Source: Bacteroides timonensis
GTDB taxonomy: Bacteria; Bacteroidota; Bacteroidia; Bacteroidales; Bacteroidaceae
Direction: 5' to 3'
Assembly (NCBI RefSeq): GCF_000513195.1
Contig: NZ_CBVI010000097.1
Location: 1-64,000, forward strand
DNA: 64,000 nt
Of the stretch, positions 31,512 through 40,606 are shown piece by piece (position 1 is the stretch's first letter; each line of letters starts with the position of its first letter). The position numbers were made by a program, and so were the translations under genes. The notes below the pieces were generated by a model that had not been told where the DNA came from, searched no databases, and worked only from the letters and a program-made list of their open reading frames with translations.

Positions 31512-32204
31512 TTATTAGGCTTATGTTTTAGAACTATCAATGATTTGCCGATAGCACCGGAAACCCGTATCATCGATGAAGCCAGGCTGTATAAAAGTAT
31601 ATTGGCACGTGCCATCTGTAATCCGTTTTGGGATGAAGCTCCCCAACAGGATTCCAATGCCCAATATTCAGTAGGTGAAACCGATGTATCCGGCAGTTCA
31701 GTTGCCGAAGCAGCAGCCCGATCGGTTTGTCTTCTATCATTTATCAGATTCGGGTATGAGAAGCATCCGGTTGCCGTAACCAAAGATGAAGAACCAATCG
31801 AGGTAGGTAATATCTGGAAAGAGAAGCAACTGCACTCCATTCTGTTTGAAAGGGGGGAACTATCTCTTGAAAAGTATATTACCATTCGTTTCAGTGGAGG
31901 CAAGCTTGATTTCAGCCCGCAGGGTTTTTCCCTTATTGACGGCGAGAATCAGACCGAATTTATTGATTCATTCCGTAAATTTGAGGAATTGGACTGGAGT
32001 GCCATTGCTACAGATAATGGGTTGGATTATAAACCGTATAACAAGAACAAGAAAAGCAAGCGCTATTTTTCAGATGACTTATGGAGTAAAGGCATTAAGA
32101 AATTCAGAATCACTCAGCGGAACAGGTGCTTCGGCTATGTGGAGGATGGCGTTTTTTATGTGTTGAGATTTGATTTGGATCATGAGTTGAGTGATGTGGG
32201 GTGA
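31512..32204 (+). pseudogene. 5'-truncated gene of unknown function
   Basis: An open frame follows a stop at 31509-31511 and ends at TGA 32204, with no ATG or GTG near its beginning; the first possible start is TTG at 31545. The protein part (219 residues from that TTG) begins in what looks like the middle of a domain (DLPIAPETRIIDEARLYKSI) and ends RFDLDHELSD. It has no membrane segment. It probably lost its 5' end when the neighbouring defence-like operon or T6SS region was inserted. I do not recognise the family. Confidence 0.4.
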
Positions 32205-32246
32205 TGCTTTTATAGCTTTGGTGCATATTTTTACAAGGATAGTAAG

Positions 32247-32312
32247 CTGTCCAAAAACTCATATCCTGTTTACATGCATTATGCTATGTTTTAGATAAGA
32301 GTTCTTGGACAG
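32247..32312. terminator. Hairpin between the truncated gene and the T6SS immunity gene
   Basis: CTGTCCAAAAACTC pairs with GAGTTCTTGGACAG (one mismatch) over a 38-base loop. It lies between two converging genes and may end either transcript. The remaining gap to 32489 is AT-rich with no gene seen. Confidence 0.5.
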
Positions 32313-32488
32313 TTTGATTATACCTTTTTCTATTTTAGTTCTTTTACAAATTCAACAAATATAAAGATTGGCATTTTGCTTATCTCTATACATTTTCAAA
32401 GGAAAATTAAAGGATTACAAATCCTAATACTCATTCCTAAAGATACAATGTCAATAAGATTTCCCGAAGGAACTCCTTTTTATCTGAT

Positions 32489-32914
32489 TTATAAATAATC
32501 TACACTCCATTTATCATCTCTTAAAAATTTTCTTTTTTTGCTATCTATCAGGTACTTATTCTCTTTTTTGATGATTGTATACTGTAGGTATTTGTTATCA
32601 TTTTGTGTTATTACAGTAAATTTATTCTTTCTAGTTTCTTGTATGTCAATCACTTTTTCCTCATTAGGGTCATAAATATAACTTCCTTCACTTCCCCATG
32701 ATAAAGCATTTGGACGGCTCATTTTTCGTTCTTTATTTGTGCAATATTTAGTGAATATAAAAGTAGCCTTTTGTTTCATCATATCATGTTTTTCATTCCA
32801 TGATAATTGAGTATTTTCATTTTTTAAGTTGTTGCAAAATTTCTCCCATTCATTCATTTCTGAAATAAAATTGAGGACAAGTTCTTTAATTGTTTTTTTT
32901 ATAATGTCATCCAT
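32489..32914 (-). CDS. NTF2-fold immunity protein for the Rhs nuclease toxin
   Basis: A 141-residue cytoplasmic protein directly behind the Rhs gene. The pattern IFTKYCTNKERKMSRPNALSW, then YDPNEEKVI, and finally LIDSKKRKFLRDDKWSVDYL is what I associate with NTF2-fold immunity proteins of polymorphic toxin systems. It should bind and block the toxin domain at the Rhs C-terminus. It is AT-rich like the toxin tip and unlike the rest of the Rhs gene, showing that toxin and immunity moved as a pair. Confidence 0.75.
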   Translation of the reverse strand: MDDIIKKTIKELVLNFISEMNEWEKFCNNLKNENTQLSWNEKHDMMKQKATFIFTKYCTNKERKMSRPNALSWGSEGSYIYDPNEEKVIDIQETRKNKFTVITQNDNKYLQYTIIKKENKYLIDSKKRKFLRDDKWSVDYL

Positions 32915-32928
32915 AATTAAATAATATT

Positions 32929-35900
32929 TTAATGAGAATTTAAGAAAGTATTTGTTTTTGTTTTACCGTTTGGAGTCGTATATGAATATACTATACTAGT
33001 AGGTCTTGTTCCACCATTTTCGTATTCCAATTGAATTGAAACATCAACACTGCCATATGTTTTAACAGCATCTGCTATTTCAGCTTCAAAAAGCCTAAAT
33101 TGGCCTCTATTTATACGTGAATCTTGAGGGAAAACATTGTCAATATCTCCAGATCCACCTAAACGCTTTGCAATGATATGACCGGCATCATCTGTATCAA
33201 ATCCTAATCCACGGGCTTGTGCTATAGATTTTTTATTTGTTCTTGTACCAGTTCCTAAATCACTACTGGTAATTGTTGCCTTCGCTGTTAATATTTTGTT
33301 TTGTAAACCACGGGTATAAACAGGTACAACAATCCATCCTAAAATATCAAATATAAAATTAGGATTATCTACATAACCATAAATAGTGGGATTATTTCCT
33401 GCTAATCTAATAGGGTCTTGTGAAATATATCCTCCTAAATTAGGTAAATAATATCTGAATCTATTATAATACAGCCCTGTTTCTTTGTCCGCATATTGCC
33501 CCTGAAACCTGAACGGACAATCAAACTCCATTCCTTTATCAACGGCAAGCATTTTCCCATAAATGTCCAGCGTGCAGTCCCAGGTCTTGTTTCCCTGTCC
33601 GTCGTACATCTGGATGGGTGTACCCATATAATCGGACACGATGGAATACTGTTTATCACCCTGAATTTTTGCCGTAGGCACAAACGTGTCCGCCTCGAAC
33701 ACCCAGGTGGTAACATCTTCTGCCGGTTCTTTTGGAAGGATGTTTTCCTCTTCGTCCGATTGTAAGCCAACGGCTTTATAGCTCCATTCGTGTAAAGGTA
33801 CGTTTCCGTCCCACACCCAGCGTGTGGCCTTTCCGAAATACTGCTTGGCGGTGCGCCGTCCCAACGCATCGTAACGGAACTCCACCGGTCTTCCGTCCGG
33901 TCGTATGACCTTCTTCAGCATACCATTGGAAGCCCACTCGTAGAGCCATCCCGTTCCCGTAGCCAGACAACGGATGCCGCGTTCCTTCTCCATGCGTTTG
34001 CGGTCGTACCTTACGCCCATTTCCTGCAACTGCTTGAACTCTCGGAAAATGAGATTTCCCTCATCGTCGTAGTGGTAGAAACAATCCGGGTCCTCCAAAA
34101 GTTTTCCACCGGCACCGTATTTGCGGTCCTTCCTGTCCGGAGTTCCGAAGAGGTTACCCACGAAGTCCGGCACGCGGTAAATCACGTCCGTTTCCGAGCC
34201 CTGGGTGGTTTCCTGCCGGATAAGGAAGTCGAAACGGTCGTAGTCGTAGCGCATGACCGTTCCCGTCAGCTCGTTTTCCTTGGAGAGCAGGCGGCCCGCA
34301 ATCCCCCACTCATAGCGGTATGCTCCACGCTCGATGCCTCCCGACCGTACCGACTTGCGCACCTCGCGCCCGAAACCGTCGCGCTCGGTGCAGACTGTTA
34401 CGCCACCGGAGAAGGTGCGCTGCACCTCCAATCCCGTGTTGTCACGCACCCATGATGCCTGCCAGCCTTCGCCCGCCTGCATGGTCTGCAGGTTGCCTTC
34501 CCGGTCATAGGTATGACGGATGTCCGCTCCCAGACTGCTGGTGATGCGGGTACAGTTGCCTTCGCCGTCATAGGTACGGCTGACGGTGTATTCTCCCTGC
34601 CTTTCCTCGGTAACCAGTCCCGTCTTCCTGTCACGGGTGAACTCCAGCAGGTTCTCGCTGTTCTTCGCCTTGACAAGCATGCCGTCCTTGTCGTACGTGT
34701 AGAGGGAGACCTCCCCGTCATACTGTTCCTCCTTCAGGATATTGTCCAGTCCATCATACTGGTATTCCGTCCATTTTCCTCCGGGACGGTTCACACGGGT
34801 GACACGGCCCGCACCGTCGCGCTCGTACTCACGCCGCAGGCCGTCGAAGCCGGTTTCCGTAACGACCAGTCCCAGCCCGTCCAGCTCGAAGAAATAGTTG
34901 TCGCCCGCCTCGTTGCCGATGCGCCGGAGCTGCAACTCGCTGTTGTAGCCGAAGGTGATGTGGTGCCGTTCCTGCTCGCGGCTTTTCAGTACTCCCAGTG
35001 CCCCATAGGTGAACCTGACCTCGCGGATGTTGTCGCTGGCATGTACCATGTTCCCCATGGCATCGTACTCAAACCGGTGCACGTTGCCGTCCGGTTCTTC
35101 CAGCCGTACCAGGTTGTCCGCACGGTCGTAGGCATAACGGGTAACATTGCCTTTCACATCCACCGCCTGCACAAGCCTTCCCCTGCCGTCGTACTCCCAC
35201 CGGCGGAACAGCCCGTTGGGGAACTGCAGCAGCTCCAGGTCGTACCTGTCGTTGAACGTGAGCGTGTAAACCCGGCCCTGTCCGTCCGTTATGGTACGCA
35301 ACACGCCTCCCTCGTAGGCATATTTCACTGTCTCTCCGCCCGGTGTGGTCCGGCTGACGACGCGGTCCAGTCCGTCATAGTCCCATGAAAGCCTCTTTCC
35401 GCCCGGAGTGTAGAGCGAGACGAGGTTGCGGTTGCCGTTGTAGTCCAGAAAGGTGTCCTCGCCGTTCTCGTCCGTTATCCGGACCGGCTGGCCGAATTCG
35501 TTGTAGGAAGTCTTATGGGTGTAGCCTTCGGGGTTGACCGTGACCTCCAGCTCCTGAAAGCTGTTGTATTGGTGACGGGTAATTCCTCCGTTGGCATCCA
35601 CTATCTTATAGATGAGTTTGTCTTCACCGTAATAATATTCGGTTTCGGCATTTTCCCCGTTACGGATATGGGTATATCCCTTGCCGTAATGGATGAAATA
35701 TTCCATCACGCCTCCATCGCCCCATGTATGCACACAGCGGGCATTCTCCCCCTTACCTTCATATTCCCAATGGAAGGACATACCCCCTTGGTTGGTAAGC
35801 TGTACCAGCAGGTGTCCGCCGGAATAGACGAAATGCTTGCTGACATCCAGCGCATCCAGCGTTTCCACCATGTCGCCCCGGTCATCGTAACGGTAACGGA

Positions 35901-37263
35901 CCAGCTTCACCTCCTCACCGTCCTGATTCACGGAAACGCAGAGTACCCGTCCCGACTCGTCGGTTTCCACTTTCAGGAATTCTCCCCGTGAGGATATGAT
36001 TCCTGCCAGCCTTCCCCCCGAAGCGTATTCGAAGCGGATCCGGAATCCGTCCTTCGTGGAAATGCCCGATACCATGCGGTAACCGGAGCGGTTTTCGGGA
36101 CCGTCAAAACGGTATTGCAACCCCCGGATGTCCGTAAGCATGTAACCCCGGCCATCGAGTGTCCATGCCAGCTGTTCCCTGCGGTCAAAATGGGATTCTC
36201 CAAGTTTCAGCGCAGGCAGGAAGGACTCCCGTCCGTCAGCATGACGGAATGCGAACGCCCCTTCCTCCAACTGCCGTATTCCTAGATTGTAGCTGTGGTG
36301 CCAATTGTATCCCAACGGACCGTCCACGGCGGCATCACTGTAATAGGTACGTTCCCATACGACGGGAATCGGACCCGGAAGCTCGAAGTCCACATTGGTG
36401 TGATAGACCCTGCCCGTAGCAGCGTCCACTGGCTCACCGAATATGATGCAAGCTGTTTTCTTGAGAATCCTGGCAAGCCGGGGATTCAATCCCGCCTTGT
36501 CTATCAATCCATGCAGCAGATGGGATATTTTTTTTCCGAGCTTTGACAATCCTTTCAGCCCCAGCTTCATCGCCAGCGCAAACACATCAATGGTAGGCGG
36601 TCCTCCCACAAGCACGGGATTTCCTACAGATGTGATGGTGGAGAGCATGGAAGTGGGGGCAAGCAGGGCCTTGCTCACCTTCCTGGGCTTCCCCTTGCGG
36701 GGAATCGTCGGTATTCCCACAATGTTGCATGAGAGTGCCGGATGTGTTAGAGAGGAACAGGGCGCACCGTCCGCCAGGACAGTGGAACTGCCCATCCACA
36801 TCTCGGACTCGGACATACCGCTGACCAACGGGGCCGGATGCAATACAAATGCCGGCAGATGCACGATGCCGATACCTGCCTGCGCAATCCACTGGTTATG
36901 CACCTTGACCGACGGAGCCATACTCTTGAGGATGTTGCACGCCACTCCGGCCACTCCATCAGCCGCAGGCGGCATGGCAGCCGCCATGCCGGCCATGAGG
37001 TCTGCCATGAGGTCGTACACCTTGCCTACATGAGGCACAGGCATGATGGGAGAGGGAGGGGTAACGGTAGGATGCATGTCTATCCCGATGGACAGGTCGC
37101 CGAACTTGGCGACAGGCATACCCGGCATGGAAGGAAGGATTCCGCCCAGACCCGCCTGAATCTCGTCCAAAGCCGCCTTGGAGGCTGAAAAAAGGTCGGC
37201 AAAGCCCCGTCTGACGCTGCTGCTACCGGCGGCGTCAGCTATATTCTTGAACACATCTGACAT
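32929..37263 (-). CDS. T6SS Rhs effector with PAAR-like N-terminus and nuclease toxin tip
   Basis: A 1444-residue protein. The N-terminal 230 residues are Pro/Gly-rich and PAAR-like (e.g. PAPLVSGMSESEMWMGS), suited to capping the VgrG spike. A YD-repeat Rhs shell spans about 290-1270 and ends at YISQDPIRLAGNNPTIYGYV. The last 140 residues carry DAGHIIAKRLGG, then NVFPQDSRINRGQFRLFE, matching DNA/RNA non-specific endonucleases. The toxin would be released inside a target cell and degrade nucleic acid. The DNA becomes AT-rich at about 33480, right at the shell end, a sign of toxin tip exchange. It is co-oriented with tssC and followed by its immunity gene. Confidence 0.88.
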   Translation of the reverse strand: MSDVFKNIADAAGSSSVRRGFADLFSASKAALDEIQAGLGGILPSMPGMPVAKFGDLSIGIDMHPTVTPPSPIMPVPHVGKVYDLMADLMAGMAAAMPPAADGVAGVACNILKSMAPSVKVHNQWIAQAGIGIVHLPAFVLHPAPLVSGMSESEMWMGSSTVLADGAPCSSLTHPALSCNIVGIPTIPRKGKPRKVSKALLAPTSMLSTITSVGNPVLVGGPPTIDVFALAMKLGLKGLSKLGKKISHLLHGLIDKAGLNPRLARILKKTACIIFGEPVDAATGRVYHTNVDFELPGPIPVVWERTYYSDAAVDGPLGYNWHHSYNLGIRQLEEGAFAFRHADGRESFLPALKLGESHFDRREQLAWTLDGRGYMLTDIRGLQYRFDGPENRSGYRMVSGISTKDGFRIRFEYASGGRLAGIISSRGEFLKVETDESGRVLCVSVNQDGEEVKLVRYRYDDRGDMVETLDALDVSKHFVYSGGHLLVQLTNQGGMSFHWEYEGKGENARCVHTWGDGGVMEYFIHYGKGYTHIRNGENAETEYYYGEDKLIYKIVDANGGITRHQYNSFQELEVTVNPEGYTHKTSYNEFGQPVRITDENGEDTFLDYNGNRNLVSLYTPGGKRLSWDYDGLDRVVSRTTPGGETVKYAYEGGVLRTITDGQGRVYTLTFNDRYDLELLQFPNGLFRRWEYDGRGRLVQAVDVKGNVTRYAYDRADNLVRLEEPDGNVHRFEYDAMGNMVHASDNIREVRFTYGALGVLKSREQERHHITFGYNSELQLRRIGNEAGDNYFFELDGLGLVVTETGFDGLRREYERDGAGRVTRVNRPGGKWTEYQYDGLDNILKEEQYDGEVSLYTYDKDGMLVKAKNSENLLEFTRDRKTGLVTEERQGEYTVSRTYDGEGNCTRITSSLGADIRHTYDREGNLQTMQAGEGWQASWVRDNTGLEVQRTFSGGVTVCTERDGFGREVRKSVRSGGIERGAYRYEWGIAGRLLSKENELTGTVMRYDYDRFDFLIRQETTQGSETDVIYRVPDFVGNLFGTPDRKDRKYGAGGKLLEDPDCFYHYDDEGNLIFREFKQLQEMGVRYDRKRMEKERGIRCLATGTGWLYEWASNGMLKKVIRPDGRPVEFRYDALGRRTAKQYFGKATRWVWDGNVPLHEWSYKAVGLQSDEEENILPKEPAEDVTTWVFEADTFVPTAKIQGDKQYSIVSDYMGTPIQMYDGQGNKTWDCTLDIYGKMLAVDKGMEFDCPFRFQGQYADKETGLYYNRFRYYLPNLGGYISQDPIRLAGNNPTIYGYVDNPNFIFDILGWIVVPVYTRGLQNKILTAKATITSSDLGTGTRTNKKSIAQARGLGFDTDDAGHIIAKRLGGSGDIDNVFPQDSRINRGQFRLFEAEIADAVKTYGSVDVSIQLEYENGGTRPTSIVYSYTTPNGKTKTNTFLNSH

Positions 37264-37344
37264 GGTGAGAATTTTTTAGAATGTGAAAAAGAGACAACCG
37301 GGCGTTCCAACCGGCACACTCCGGCTGTCCCTGTAAGGACTTAC

Positions 37345-38712
37345 CTATGCATCCTGTGCATAGTCGCTGTTCCAATCGTTCTCGTCATCCCCTTTTGTAC
37401 CTTCCAACTTGATGACAAAACTCTTTGCCGGGAAATAAGGAGTCAGGTGAATGTCGAGGAAAATACGGTCTTTCTGCTTCGGATCGCGCTCGAAACGAAG
37501 AATCTTGAATTTCTCAATCAAGCGTCCGGGACCTTGTATGCTATCCAAAAACTTACTGATCTGGCCACGCAAATCCCTTTCCGCCTTGCTGTTCCAGTTC
37601 TCAAAGGCACGGCGGTTGAGGAAATCCATCAGCACTTTCGTTACCCAATCGAACACACGGACTACGGAATAGGTCTGCAATCCCAAGTTGTCCCCGTTGA
37701 ACAATGTCTTGGCAGAGAAAGCCATCACCTTGCCGTATTCCTTTACCATCGGAATCAGGCCAATCTTCTCGATTTCGGAAATCTCGCTTTTTTTCAGGTT
37801 GAAGGCAACCCCGTCCACCTCGCTCATGGAACCATACTTCTTACCTGCGGTAACCTGTGCCATTACCGTCTTGTACACACTGCCGGCCAATGCCGCAGAA
37901 GGAGGAATCAGCAAGTCTTCGGTTTCGCCCAGTTCTGCATAGCGTCCCCGTCCTACCAGATAGTTGCAGGTCATACATACGTTGGACTTGTACACATCGC
38001 CTCCCGAAAGATTGGAATCAAAGAACATTTCAATGACATCATCCGGTTTTTCCAGATCAGCGAAATCCGTGTAAATCATCACCTTGTTGTCATGCGCAAT
38101 CTTTGCCCATTTTTCAACAACCTTGTTAGAACCCAAATATCCCGGGATAACCAGCAGGGAATAGTTGGTACGCAAGTCCAAACGGTCATAATTCGCACGA
38201 AGCTCGTTTGCAATGGCATCGATAAAGAAGGAGTTGTCCAAATCGGTAAGCTGGCTCATCGAAGCGTTCACAATGGAGATATTCTTGATCTTGTCGGAAT
38301 CCGTATTCTTGTAGAAGAGCATGACCGTGCGGTAGGACTTCTCCAACTGCCTGACCTCTTCCACCGCTTTCAGCTGGTTCTGGGATAGCAGACCGGACAC
38401 CGCCGCAGATTTCTTCTGGCATAGTTCCACCATCTCGCTGATGGATTTGTTGCCTTTCAACATATCGACCCACATCTCAAGCCGTTTTTCCAGCTCCTTG
38501 CGCTCAGCCGCCCGTTCGGGGTCGGAAAGGAATATGTTCCGCCGTGCCTTACGCTCCGGATTCATGTTCTGTATGCCGTCCACGGAAGATTCCAAGACAT
38601 TGAAACCGCCAAACTTAGCCAGAATCTGCAATTCAGCGTTCAGATTTCTGGACTGCGCCACAGCCTGTTGCTGCTGTACGGCTGCTTCTCTTTGTGTATT
38701 CTGTTCGCTCAT
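37345..38712 (-). CDS. tssC: T6SS contractile sheath large subunit TssC
   Basis: A 455-residue protein of the Bacteroidetes TssC type. The central part (FIDAIANELRANYDRLDLRT) and the C-terminal part (AFENWNSKAERDLRGQISKFL) match sheath large subunits. It polymerises with TssB into the contractile sheath around the Hcp tube in the cytoplasm. ATG at 38712 is preferred over one three codons upstream. It follows tssB by 5 bp and precedes the Rhs effector gene. No odd feature. Confidence 0.88.
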   Translation of the reverse strand: MSEQNTQREAAVQQQQAVAQSRNLNAELQILAKFGGFNVLESSVDGIQNMNPERKARRNIFLSDPERAAERKELEKRLEMWVDMLKGNKSISEMVELCQKKSAAVSGLLSQNQLKAVEEVRQLEKSYRTVMLFYKNTDSDKIKNISIVNASMSQLTDLDNSFFIDAIANELRANYDRLDLRTNYSLLVIPGYLGSNKVVEKWAKIAHDNKVMIYTDFADLEKPDDVIEMFFDSNLSGGDVYKSNVCMTCNYLVGRGRYAELGETEDLLIPPSAALAGSVYKTVMAQVTAGKKYGSMSEVDGVAFNLKKSEISEIEKIGLIPMVKEYGKVMAFSAKTLFNGDNLGLQTYSVVRVFDWVTKVLMDFLNRRAFENWNSKAERDLRGQISKFLDSIQGPGRLIEKFKILRFERDPKQKDRIFLDIHLTPYFPAKSFVIKLEGTKGDDENDWNSDYAQDA

Positions 38713-38717
38713 AACTA

Positions 38718-39191
38718 TCATTCATTAGTGGGGTTAGACTTCTCATTGTTCTTCAAATCGTCCAAAATGGCAGAAATCGCATTGACAAACGCTCCACGTG
38801 TCTCCGGATTTTCCAGTACCCGTTGCAGCACCTTGTTGGAACGCAACGACTTCTCCATCCTGTCCGCAAACTGCTTTTCCGCATTCAGGCCGGACAAGAA
38901 TGGACTCTGTTCCGTCATTTTCCTGACAGAAAAATCACCGACATTGTGGAAACGGAAATTTTCCTCTACGGGAGCACCGTCCGCATCCGCGAACTCGATA
39001 TCTATTTCCGGCCGGAAATGTGCAAAGACTTCGTCAATGTTGGTCAGACCTGCAACCACTTCGGGAGCCACCGGCTCATCCTTCGTCAGCTGTTCCACCA
39101 ATAAGGTTCGATTTTGTGGAATTTCCGCAATACCTTCGGAAGCGTCAATCTTCACTTCGTTTCCGCCGATTCCATAATTACCAAGATCCAT
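38718..39191 (-). CDS. tssB: T6SS contractile sheath small subunit TssB
   Basis: A 157-residue protein. It has the usual TssB beginning with a beta-rich section (NEVKIDASEGIAEIPQNRTL), the motif FAHFRPEIDIEFAD, FHNVGDFS, and a helical C-terminus. It pairs with TssC. The gene is the fourth in the leftward operon (hcp, vgrG, TPR protein, tssB) and is tightly followed by tssC. Confidence 0.88.
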   Translation of the reverse strand: MDLGNYGIGGNEVKIDASEGIAEIPQNRTLLVEQLTKDEPVAPEVVAGLTNIDEVFAHFRPEIDIEFADADGAPVEENFRFHNVGDFSVRKMTEQSPFLSGLNAEKQFADRMEKSLRSNKVLQRVLENPETRGAFVNAISAILDDLKNNEKSNPTNE

Positions 39192-39236
39192 ACTTATTCA
39201 ATTTTAAATTTAAAATATATATTAATTAAATCTCGC

Positions 39237-40601
39237 TCAACTGAAAAAACTTCCCCTTCTTCTGGCCTTCGCCTGCTGCATATCCGGATTGTCCACCAGT
39301 TCCTTCCAATCCTCCCCAATCCATTCGCAGAGCTGCCGTTCCAATATCCCGACATCAATCGGAGCACGAACCAGCCTTCCCGTATGAAGAGCCAGATACG
39401 CCGCATAAACGAACGTGGAACTCCGCCTGATTTCGGCAGAAAGGTAGCTGCCTCCTGCCAGGGCAAGCAAAAAATATTCGAAAGCCTGTTCCATCTTTCC
39501 ATCCTCATAGCGCAGGAAACCACACATGCGATAGCCTTCCATGACATAATAAGGATCCTTTTGCATGACGGCTTTTTTAGCCATCATGTCATACAAAGCA
39601 ACCGCTTCCTCCCGTTTTTTCCCGGCTGTCAGAATGGCCGCTTTCATGGAAACAGCCATTTTCCAATAACTATATCCTGCCGTTTCACCGCCCTGCATCG
39701 CCTTTTCCGCCTCCCGGACGGTTTCGTCGCTGTATTTCATGCTATGCTTATATTCCCTGATAGCATAACATGCCTCGGATGCGATAAGCAGAGCGGAAAT
39801 CCGGATATTCGTATCCTTTATTTCCTGTGCAATATCCAACAGTTTTCGGATTTCCCTGTCCAATAATTTCCAATCCTGCTTTTGTGTAGAATCCATGACA
39901 ACCGTAACCTGCTGCTTGAACCGATTTTCAGGTGCAATCAGGTCGTTACCGCTATCCGACCGTGCCATCCGGTTATGCAAAGCCGCCGCCATATCGAACT
40001 GCGGGCGTATGCAAACCACTTCCCGAGACTCACCCAATCGGATACTCCTGTTCTTTTTCAAGTCAATGGTTGTCATCCGGATTCCCTGCGGGACACCTTC
40101 TTTCAGCACATTGCCGAACCATCCTGTCCGGGAATACCCCCTTTCCTGTTCTGGAGGAAAGTACAGACAGAAAAAGGCATCATCCAACCGGGAGATACAT
40201 GCCTTGAAACGCAACATCTCTCTCCACAAGTTGCCTGCCGTATGCTCAACCGACACATCAGGAATGTATTCTTCCTTCAGCAACCCGTCGTGCCTCAGAG
40301 CCCTGAGAATATCATACTTCTCCTCAACCTTTTCTGAAAACCAACCCGCATATTCCTGCCAGAGTTGTTCAGTGTATTCCTCGTCATCCCCCCTGTACGG
40401 CGTATCAAAACGAAAGAATATGTCATCGAACTGCCCTACCGGAGAACGTTCTATTTCCAGAAACCTGTCCACCAAGTCCACATCGTTCTGCCCGACAATC
40501 CATACAGACAGTTTCCAGTCCCTGTTGCCGACTATGTCCGCCCAGTAATCGACCGCTTTGTAATATTCCTGTATCACAGATGCAGCTGCTCCCATGGCCA
40601 A
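39237..40601 (-). CDS. TPR-like T6SS accessory protein, candidate effector adaptor
   Basis: A 454-residue soluble protein between vgrG and tssB (6 bp after vgrG). The N-terminal half (KAVDYWADIVGNRDWKLSVW, then YDILRALRHDGLLKEEYIPD) matches no family I know. The C-terminal half has helical repeats like TPRs (LLIASEACYAIREYKHSMKY, AILTAGKKREEAVALYDMMA, YEDGKMEQAFEYFLLAL). Placed next to vgrG in an operon with an Rhs effector, it may load the effector on the spike, as Tap/DUF4123 or EagR chaperones do elsewhere. This role is inferred from position and fold. Confidence 0.65.
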   Translation of the reverse strand: MAMGAAASVIQEYYKAVDYWADIVGNRDWKLSVWIVGQNDVDLVDRFLEIERSPVGQFDDIFFRFDTPYRGDDEEYTEQLWQEYAGWFSEKVEEKYDILRALRHDGLLKEEYIPDVSVEHTAGNLWREMLRFKACISRLDDAFFCLYFPPEQERGYSRTGWFGNVLKEGVPQGIRMTTIDLKKNRSIRLGESREVVCIRPQFDMAAALHNRMARSDSGNDLIAPENRFKQQVTVVMDSTQKQDWKLLDREIRKLLDIAQEIKDTNIRISALLIASEACYAIREYKHSMKYSDETVREAEKAMQGGETAGYSYWKMAVSMKAAILTAGKKREEAVALYDMMAKKAVMQKDPYYVMEGYRMCGFLRYEDGKMEQAFEYFLLALAGGSYLSAEIRRSSTFVYAAYLALHTGRLVRAPIDVGILERQLCEWIGEDWKELVDNPDMQQAKARRRGSFFS

Positions 40602-40606
40602 CCGAA

